Positions 57,185 to 64,000 of a DNA stretch of 64,000 nucleotides are shown one piece after another. The translations under genes were made by a program, and so were the position numbers. Below the pieces are notes generated by a model, which had not been told where the DNA came from, ran no database searches, and was given only the letters and a program-made list of their open reading frames with translations. Positions within the stretch are counted from its first letter, which is position 1. Each line of letters opens with the position of its first letter. Origin of the DNA: Pegoplata infirma (taxonomy: Eukaryota; Arthropoda; Insecta; Diptera; Anthomyiidae); contig OY992536.1 in assembly GCA_963921195.1 (NCBI GenBank), positions 99,473,550-99,537,549 of the forward strand. Reading direction: 5' to 3'.

Positions 57185-57875
57185 CACTCAAAATATTTTA
57201 TAGACAAAAACAAATGAAAAACACATTTAAAACCAGTGAATGAAAAATTTAAAACCATCCCAGTAATTATTCATTTGTTTTAACAAACATCAACATTTCT
57301 TTGTTATTCTGCTATTTTTACCAACAAATTCAAAAAAAAAAAAAAAACCTACGAATACATTAAAAATTAATGATTTCGTAGGTTATTTTATACAATTTTC
57401 TGTTAAAATATTTTTTTAAAAATTTTTATTAAAAATTTGGGGAATCGATCCCGCAATCAAGTACATTCTGGCCAGACACTCTACCCATCGTGCCAAAGTC
57501 ACTTGATACAAACATGTTTTTATATCTCTATAAATAATTTTTTGAATTTTTTTTCAACAAAAAAATAACCTACCTGTGCGGGTAAAAACTAATGATATCT
57601 CGTTAAAAATACCAACAATTAAAAAAAAAAATTACTTACACAAATCATAAAAAATTTAAAGAATAATCAGTAGTTTTTACTTACAGAACAGAAATAAATG
57701 ACTTTATAAATGTTAATGAAAGTCTTTATTTTTTAGTGTGTTATTTTTGAAACAAAGGACAGAAGTAGTCATTAATAAAAACTGAACATCAAACAAATGT
57801 TTTTTCTTTTAAAAACGACTAAACGTAACTTTTTTAAATAAACTACAAACAGTTAATGACACAATTTTATAAGTG
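57185..57875 (-). mobile_element. CACTC-ended element with tRNA-like module, copy 2 (minus)
   Basis: Ends CACTCAAAATATTTTATAG and inverted end ...ATAAGTG, with TA at 57183-57184 and 57876-57877. Read on the minus strand it has the same order of blocks as the copies at 47657, 58611 and 59614. Confidence 0.8.
57437..57502 (-). other. tRNA-like module, copy 2
   Basis: Minus strand: TTTGGCACGATGGGTAGAGT (A box) and GGGATCGATTCCCC (B box). Differs from copy 4 at one or two bases in 66. Confidence 0.65.
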
Positions 57876-57899
57876 TAAGTAACCCAAAAATATTTTCTA

Positions 57900-58045
57900 T
57901 ACATTTTTTTTCATAGAAAAGTTCTCAGATTCTCAGACATTTTTTTCTAAAGAAAAATTCTCAGATTCCGAGATATTTTTTTTCTATAGATCAATTCTCA
58001 GGTTCTGAAATATTTTTCCTTACAGAAAACTTATCAGATTCTGAG
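57900..58045. repeat. Palindromic satellite remnant
   Basis: Four to five degenerate units with TTCTCAGATTCTCAGACATT and TTTTCTAAAGAAAAATT linkers; related to the 35-bp satellite. Confidence 0.7.
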
Positions 58046-58064
58046 AAGTTTTTTTTTTTAATGT

Positions 58065-58461
58065 GCATTAAGAAAATTATGTCATTAACTGTTTTTAGGT
58101 TATTTTAAAAAGTAATCAGTAAAGTTATTTTAAAAGAAAAATCACTAATTTTATTAAGGATTTCTGGTTGTTAACTTTTTTTATAGTTTAAAAACAATAA
58201 TTTACTGTCTTAAAACTGAATTTTCTGATACATTACATTTCGGCAGTAAAAAATTTCTTCTACAGTTTTACTGTTTTTCAATACAAAATAAGTGAATATT
58301 CTTTAGTTTTTTAATGTTTTGGTTAGTCATTAAATTAACATTAAAAATTGACTTAATATGATTTTATTTTTAATGAAAAAACAGTGGCATGGTTTTTAAA
58401 TAAAATTTCATTTGTTTTAAGTGAATATTCACTGGAATTCACCTACATAATTCTTAGAGTG
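58065..58461 (+). mobile_element. Short relative of the CACTC elements, without tRNA-like module
   Basis: Left end GCATTAAGAAAATTATGTCA and right end ACATAATTCTTAGAGTG are diverged forms of the CACTC termini, and TTAACTGTTTTTAGGTTA recalls the start of the tRNA-bearing elements. The Pol III-like module is missing. Confidence 0.5.
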
Positions 58462-58608
58462 TAGGAACTATCTGAGAAAACATTTTTCGATAGTAAAATT
58501 CTCAGATTCTGAGTTTTTTTCTTTCTATAATGAAATCCTCAAGCTTTAAGACATTTGTTCTAGATTTTTTTTCTACAAAAATTTTCCGATTCTTAGACTT
58601 TTTTTCTA
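58462..58608. repeat. Palindromic satellite remnant interrupted by a CACTC element
   Basis: AAATTCTCAGATTCTGAGTT-like units; the array is split exactly in a CTATAG word at the TA where the element 58611-59456 inserted, and continues at 59457-59510. Confidence 0.7.
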
Positions 58609-58610
58609 TA

Positions 58611-59456
58611 CACTCAAAAAATTATGTCAAACTCAAAAAATTATGTCATTAACTGTTTGTAGTTTATTTAAAAAGTTTTACGTTTAGTCGTTTTTAAAAG
58701 AAAAAACATTTGTTTGATGTTCAGTTTTTATTAATGACTACTTCAGTCCTTTGTTTCAAAAATAACACACTAAAAATTAAGACTTTCATTAACATTTAAT
58801 TTTTAAAGTAATTTATTTTTGTTCTGTAAGTAAAAACTACTGATTATTCTTTAAATTTTTAATGATTTGTGTTAGTAATTTTGTTTAAATTGTTGGAATT
58901 TTTTAATGATATATCATTAATTTTTACCTACACAAGTAAGTTATTTTTTTGTAGAAAAAGATTAAAAAAATTATTTATAGAAATATGAAAAAATTGTATC
59001 AAGTGACTTTGGCACGATGGGTAGAGTGTCTGGCCAGAATGTAGTTAATTGCGGGATCGATTCCCCAAAATTTTATTAGAAATTTAAAAAAAATATATTT
59101 CAATAGAAAATTGTTACAAATAACCTACGAAATCAATAATTTTTAATGTTTTCGTTTTTTTGGAATTTGTTGGTAAAAATAACAGACAATTATTTTTTTG
59201 GAATTTGTTGGTAAAAAATAACAAACAATTATTTTTTAATGTTTTCGTAGGTTATTTTTTTCGAGTTTATTGGTAAAAAGGAATAAAAAACATAATTTTT
59301 TAATGTTATTTATTTAAGAAAATTTTATCAACAGTAAAAAGTAAATTTAGATGTTTGTTAAAACAATTAAATAATTACTGGGATGGTTTCTAATTGTTTA
59401 TTCACTGGTTTTAAATGTGTTTTTCATTTGTTTTTGCCTAAAAAATATTTTGAGTG
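58611..59456 (+). mobile_element. CACTC-ended element with tRNA-like module, copy 3
   Basis: Starts CACTCAAAAAATTATGTCAA with a local repeat of its own first 20 bases (ACTCAAAAAATTATGTCATT follows), ends AATATTTTGAGTG. TA on both sides (58609-58610, 59457-59458). Confidence 0.85.
59003..59069 (+). other. tRNA-like module, copy 3
   Basis: TTTGGCACGATGGGTAGAGT and GGGATCGATTCCCC, almost identical to copies 2 and 4. Confidence 0.65.
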
Positions 59457-59613
59457 TAGAACATTTTCCAGATTCTGAAAAAATGTTTCCTTTAGAAAAA
59501 TTCGAAAGGTTTGAGCATTTTTTATACCCTCCACTCTAGTTAAAGAGGGTATATATAAGTTTGTCATTCCGTTTGTAACACGTCGAAATATTGGTCTAGG
59601 ACCCCATAAAGTA

Positions 59614-60422
59614 CACTCAAAAAATTATGTCATTACCTAATTGTAGGTTATTTAAAAAGTATTCCGTTTTGTCGTTTTTAAAAGAAAAAACATTTGTTTA
59701 ATGTTCAGTTTTTTTAAATGACTATTTCTGTTCTTTGTTTCAAAAATAACAACATAAAAAATAAAGACTTTCATTAGCATTCAATTTTTTAAGTCATTTA
59801 TTTTTGTTCTGTATGTAAAAATCAGTGATTCTTCTTTAATTTTTAATGATTTGTGTACGTATTTTTTTTTTTAAATTGTTGGCATTTTTTAAAGAGAAGT
59901 CATTAGTTTTTACCTACTTGTGTTGGTTATTTTTTTGTAGACAAAAAATTCAAAAAACTTTTTACAGAAATATAAAAATATGTTTATATCAAGTGACTTT
60001 GGCACGATGGGTAGAGTGTCTGGCCAGAATGTAGTTGATTGCGGGATCGATTCCCCAAAATTTTATTAAAATTTTTTTTAAATAAAATTCAATAGAAAAA
60101 TTGTAAAAATAACCTCATCATTAATTTTTAATGTTTTCGTAGGTATTTTTTTTTGAATTTGTTGCTAAAAATAACACAACAATCATTAATTTTTAATGTT
60201 TTCGTAGGTTATTTTTTTCGAATTTGTTGGTGAAAATTAATGAAAAAAACCTAATTTTTTAATGTTTAATGTTATTTATTTTACAAAATTTTATTAACAG
60301 TAAAAAATAAATGTTGATGTTTGTTAAAACAAATGAATAATTACTGGGATGGTTTTCAAATGTTTTATCACTTGTTTTAAATATGTTTTTCATTTGTTTT
60401 TGCCTACAAAATATTTTGAGTG
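59614..60422 (+). mobile_element. CACTC-ended element with tRNA-like module, copy 4
   Basis: Starts CACTCAAAAAATTATGTCAT, ends ATATTTTGAGTG; TA at 59612-59613 and 60423-60424. Because the HINE context is known (AAAGTATATATATTC), the TA duplication is certain here. Confidence 0.9.
59993..60059 (+). other. tRNA-like module, copy 4
   Basis: TTTGGCACGATGGGTAGAGT and GGGATCGATTCCCC with 40 bases between; ends in CCCCAAAATTTT. Best preserved of the four. Confidence 0.65.
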
Positions 60423-60893
60423 TATATGGGGCATTCCATGACAAATCGGACACTTTAAAAATTTTTTTTTTTAGATTTTCCCAATTTGTTTACAGTTTTT
60501 AGCACCCTTCGAAAACTCCTTCGTGGTAAATTTTCAGATTTTTTTGAAAAAGATATAAAATTTTTTAAAATTGGTAGTTTGTTCCTTTACACTTCTACAC
60601 TTCTACACTTACACTTCTTTTACTCATAACTTCTTCAATAATGGTCCATATTTAAAATTTTTTTTCTTCAAAATTTTTGTATTTCTACTTACTTTTAAAA
60701 AAAAAATTCCAAAAAATTCTTAAAAGCGCTTTAGTATGCGATTTTTAAGTCTTAAAATTTAAATCTCGTTTTTGAAAATGTTTGTACTCTTCGATTTTTT
60801 TGAAATTTTTTTGTGTAAAACTTCTATCGATTCTACAAATTTTTTGCCCTGGATTCTACAAATTTTTTGCACAAAACGAAATACAGTCGAACT

Positions 60894-61380
60894 CGGTTAT
60901 AACGAACTCGGTTATAACGAATTCTCGGTTATAACGAACTAATTCTGAAGTCCCGACGTTTTGGTAACAATTTTCACACAAAATACCTCTTATATAACGA
61001 ACTCGGTTATAACGAATCCTCGGTTAAAACGAACTACTTATTATGGTCCCACGAACACAATTTCATGTATATTTACCTTTTTATAATGAACTCCCATAAA
61101 TATTTTGAAATTTGCGGCAATTATGTTTACCAAACTCACAAAAGGTTAGAAATTATTGGTTAATATTATAATTTTGATAATTTGTTTTTACATTTTTAAT
61201 GTTTTCTTCTCAATGAGTAGTTTACTTTGAAAAAAAAAAACTCCAATAAAACAAAACTGGGACTTTTTTTTTGGAAATAAAACAAGGTTGATATAAAATA
61301 TACCCCGCTTATAGCGAACTTCGCTTATAACGAACTATTTTTACTGGTCCCTCGGAGTTCGTTATAACCGGGTTTGACTG
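60894..61380. mobile_element. pogo/Tigger-like MITE, 487 bp
   Basis: Ends CAGTCGAACTCGGTTATAAC and inverted CAGTCAAACCCGGTTATAAC; TA on both sides (60892-60893, 61381-61382). The CAGT...GTTATAACGAA terminus is typical of the pogo/Tigger branch of Tc1/mariner elements. GGTTATAACGAACT is repeated several times near both ends. Confidence 0.85.
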
Positions 61381-61389
61381 TATTTTAAA

Positions 61390-62045
61390 ATTTGCTCCAA
61401 CCGCTCTAACTGCCCTAATAGTGCTCTTAGAGCAACAAAATGTATGACCGACCCACAATATTTTTTTAGTCCAAACATTTTCTCTAAACACACCTACCCT
61501 CTATCTCTAATTGTTAAGACGGTCCCCATACAATTTTTTTTATTTTTTATAAATTTGTTTTATTTAATCAGGTTCTACCGGTCCAATGGTGCGTCCGAGA
61601 GGGGTCATTAGTGACCCCTATTTATTTTCACCCTACAACATTTTTTTAATATATAACTACGCCCTATCTCCACTCCCTAAGCAGGCTCCCATACAAATAA
61701 CAGTTGGAGCAAATTTTATAAAAATGTAATTTTGTATGGGAGCCTACTTAGGTAGTGGAGATAGGGCGTAGGTATATTTTAAAAAAATGTTGTAGGGTAA
61801 AAATAAATGGGGGAGGTCTCACTAATGACCCCTGTCGGACGCCCCATTGGACCGGTAGAAGCTGATTAAATAAAACAAATTACACAACAAATAAAAAAAT
61901 TGTATGGGGACCGTCTTAACAATTAGAGATAGAGGGTAGGTGTGTTCAGAGAAAATGTTTGGACTAAAAATATATTGTAGGTCGGTCATACATTTTGTTG
62001 CTCTAAGGGCACTATTAGGGCAGTTAGAGCGGTTGGAGCAAATTT
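61390..62045. repeat. Inner palindrome of the hairpin element
   Basis: GCTCCAACCGCTCTAACTGC pairs with GCAGTTAGAGCGGTTGGAGC; CTACCCTCTATCTCTAATTG pairs with CAATTAGAGATAGAGGGTAG; ACCGGTCCAATGG pairs near the middle. Arms of about 300 bp, little diverged. Confidence 0.9.
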
Positions 62046-63370
62046 AAAAAAAATGTCGTTTTGTGTGGGAGTCCCCTTAGAAATTGGAGATAGGGTATTA
62101 GTTTGTTCCAAAGAAATGTTAAGACGAAAAAATTAATGGGGTTCGGTCTTATTAAGGACCCCTCTATGACGCACCATTCGAGCAGTAGAAATGATTTTAA
62201 GATTGGAAAATTACAATAAAATTTTTTCAAAAAATTTTAAAAAATAGTAATAATCGTTATCCCACGATCCTCCTGGGCAAAATATTTGTAGAATCGATAG
62301 AAGTTTTACACAAAAAAATTTCAAAAAAATCGAAGAGTACAAACATTTTCAAAAATGAAATTTAAATTTTAAAACATAAAAATCGCATACTAGAGCGCTT
62401 CGAAGAATTTTTTGGGATTTTTTTTTTAAAAGTACGCAAAAAAAAACAAAAATTTTGAAAAAAAAAAATTGAAATTTGGACCGTTGTTAAAGAAGTTATG
62501 AGTAAAAGAAGTTTGAGTAAAGGAACAAACTACCAATTTTTAAAAATTCGATATCTTTTGAACGGATCATCAAAAAAATCAGAAAATTTACCACGAAGGA
62601 TTTTTCGAAGGCTACTAAAAAAATTGGGAAAATCTAAAAAAAATTTTTCAAAGTGTCCGATTTCACATGGAATGCCCCATATATATTCATGATCCCCTAT
62701 CGATTTTAAGACGATCTAGCGATGTCCGTTCGTACATCTGTCCGTCTGTCTGACTGTTGGAAACACGCTAACTTTTGAAAGACTTTACGGATGCTCCCGA
62801 AGTTTGGCATATATGTTGGGCATTTACCTGGTCAGATTGGTTTTGCAATCCAGCGATATCGGTCCAGTGGTTCAAAAGTTATAAGCAAAAGAGTGAATTT
62901 CGGCAAGGGTTTTTCGCGAATATACGAGATAAAATACACGGTAACTTTCAAATGACAATTCTGAGGGGGCTGAAGTTCCTCTGGTCCGGTTCGTGGTTCA
63001 AAAGTTATTAGAAAAACCGTGAATTTCAGATTGGATTCACCTTAAATTTGTGTGTTGAAAAACCTATCTTAAATCTTAAAAAACAAGCTTTAAAAACATT
63101 GGTAAGCCACAAACTTACTTTAAAAAGTATTTTTTTCCCTCAAAAATATTTTGACACAAAAAAAATTTACACTCCAAAAAAATTTTACACTCAAAAAAAA
63201 TATTTTTTTTACAAAACTGACAAAAAAAGTTTTTTACTCAAAATAAAATATTTCAAATTAAAATTGTCAATATTTTTCTCCTAAAAAAAATTTACTATCC
63301 TTTAAAGAGGCATTGTGGACGGTATACATAGATTCGGCCAAATCGAATCTAACTTTTCTACTTGTTTAAA

Positions 63371-64000
63371 ATCCTACATTCTCAAAACTTCTCACATAAC
63401 CGACGTAAGCTTAACCACAAAAAAATGTACTTATAAAGAAAATAACAACAAAAAATTCCGTAAAAATTTTCCATTTAATTTCTTTGATAACCGCATCTGC
63501 CAAAAAAAATTAGGTTAATAGAGTGTAAAAAACACAAAAAATAATATAAATAAATAAATAAAAAAAAAAAAAAAGAGCAGCAACAACATCAACATTAACA
63601 GCAACTAAATGAAAATAGTAAAGAAAACTGAGAGAGAAAAAAAAACTAATAACCCACTTGTAAGCCTTAAAGCTCCACAGCACCACTAGGCAAAAAACGT
63701 TGATGAGTATGAGTAATTGCAATGTAAAATTGAAATACATGCACACTCTTACATACACACGCATTTTTAAACACACACATACAAAATTAACGGAAAAGTG
63801 TGCGAATCAGTGAGTACGTAAATTATAAAAAGACTACCGGAAAAAAAAACTGGCAAAAAAAAAATACATAAAAATTCACGATTCACTTAAAAAGCGAAAA
63901 AATGCGAATTCTTAACGCAAGCTAAGCTAATCTATAAAGTCCTTAAGCTGCGAAAAAGAACAAAAAAAGCAACAAAATGTATATAAGAAGAATGCCAAAC
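63371..64000 (+). other. Leader-like or promoter-proximal DNA, gene unproven
   Basis: No repeat signature. AGCAGCAACAACATCAACAT, GAGAGAGAAAAA and CACAC-rich stretches resemble the block at 28640-30148. No donor site as clear as that at 30149 was seen before the window ends. An 88-codon minus-strand frame here has no motif. Weak call. Confidence 0.2.

Larger units (their letters stand above)
60428..62678. mobile_element. 2.25-kb hairpin element with ends GGGGCATTCCATG
   Basis: Ends GGGGCATTCCATGACAAATC and inverted GGGGCATTCCATGTGAAATC, TIR continuing through GGACACTTTRAAAAAT and AGATTTTCCCAATTT. The flanks share ATAT (60424-60427 and 62679-62682), a possible 4-bp duplication in TA-rich DNA. 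Nearly the whole element is an inverted repeat (for example CGAAGAGTACAAACATTTTC near 62331 against GTTTGTACTCTTCGAT near 60780), asymmetrical only where a pogo-like MITE is inserted. Confidence 0.85.
59521..63370 (+). mobile_element. HINE / DINE-1-like repeat split by two insertions
   Basis: Begins TTTTTATACCCTCCACTCTA at about 59519 and runs to GACCCCATAAAGTA (59613); resumes at 62679 with ATATATATTCATGATCCCCT, GCGATGTCCGTTCG, GTCCGTCTGTC and GTGGTTCAAAAGTTAT, and ends at GATTCGGCCAAATCGAATCT and CTACTTGTTT (63366). The insertions are 59614-60422 and 60428-62678. Confidence 0.8.

Noticed and set aside
63510..63776. 88-codon minus-strand frame with hydrophobic and Val-rich parts
   Set aside because: It is the complement of A-rich and CA-rich leader-like DNA; no signal of coding.

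Overview
The window looks like a gene-poor, very AT-rich stretch of an insect genome, most likely a higher fly (Brachycera, perhaps a calyptrate). The reasons are the many DINE-1/HINE (Helentron-related) repeats with a (GTCY)n microsatellite and a 3' hairpin ending near CTTGTTT, short GT-AG intron structure, RNase H-bearing LINEs of the I/LOA type, and CAG/CA-rich leader-like DNA. No intact host protein-coding gene could be recognised. Almost everything that can be explained is transposable-element DNA or satellite DNA, much of it nested.

Layout. 0-6 kb: fragments of a TIR family with ends ACAAGGGAAG, a HINE, a CACTC-ended MITE, an AT-rich desert, and on the minus strand a broken CACTA-type (tnp2) transposase gene carrying a CACTC MITE inside a Cys codon. 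6-10 kb: a 3.7-kb element with ends CACACAAAAAAA and TA target duplications, holding palindromic satellite and an inner TIR element with two opposed tRNA-like modules. 10-14 kb: a hAT-like MITE, about 2.2 kb of a 16-bp satellite, and a ~146-bp tandem repeat. 15.8-24 kb: one minus-strand HINE split by a ~7-kb Harbinger-like element (ends GGCCSGTTAACA, TTA duplications) that carries large arrays of a 35-bp double-palindrome satellite and four smaller MITEs. 24.4-28.3 kb: a palindrome, a 5'-truncated LINE, and a 1.1-kb tetranucleotide/11-bp repeat.

28.6-34 kb: a possible untranslated first exon with a donor site, followed (perhaps in its intron) by a decayed LINE interrupted by a second, oppositely oriented LINE with a 12-bp target duplication. 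38.4-41.8 kb: a non-autonomous Helitron made of hairpin-bearing ~150-bp units, inserted into a palindromic element. 43-55 kb: a series of long fold-back elements, including a hAT-like 1.86-kb hairpin with an 8-bp target duplication and a four-level nest at 52.6-55.0 kb. 57-63.4 kb: CACTC-ended elements with a conserved tRNA-like module, and a HINE split by one of these plus a 2.25-kb hairpin element that itself contains a pogo/Tigger-like MITE. The last 0.6 kb resembles leader or promoter-proximal DNA.

Themes: (1) many long inverted repeats that could be transcribed into hairpin RNA; (2) TIR elements carrying Pol III-like (tRNA-derived) promoters; (3) a plausible transposase source (tnp2 relic) next to non-autonomous CACTC elements; (4) satellite arrays growing inside transposons. 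All coordinates come from reading by eye; boundaries stated with target duplications are the firmest, others are good to some tens of bases.
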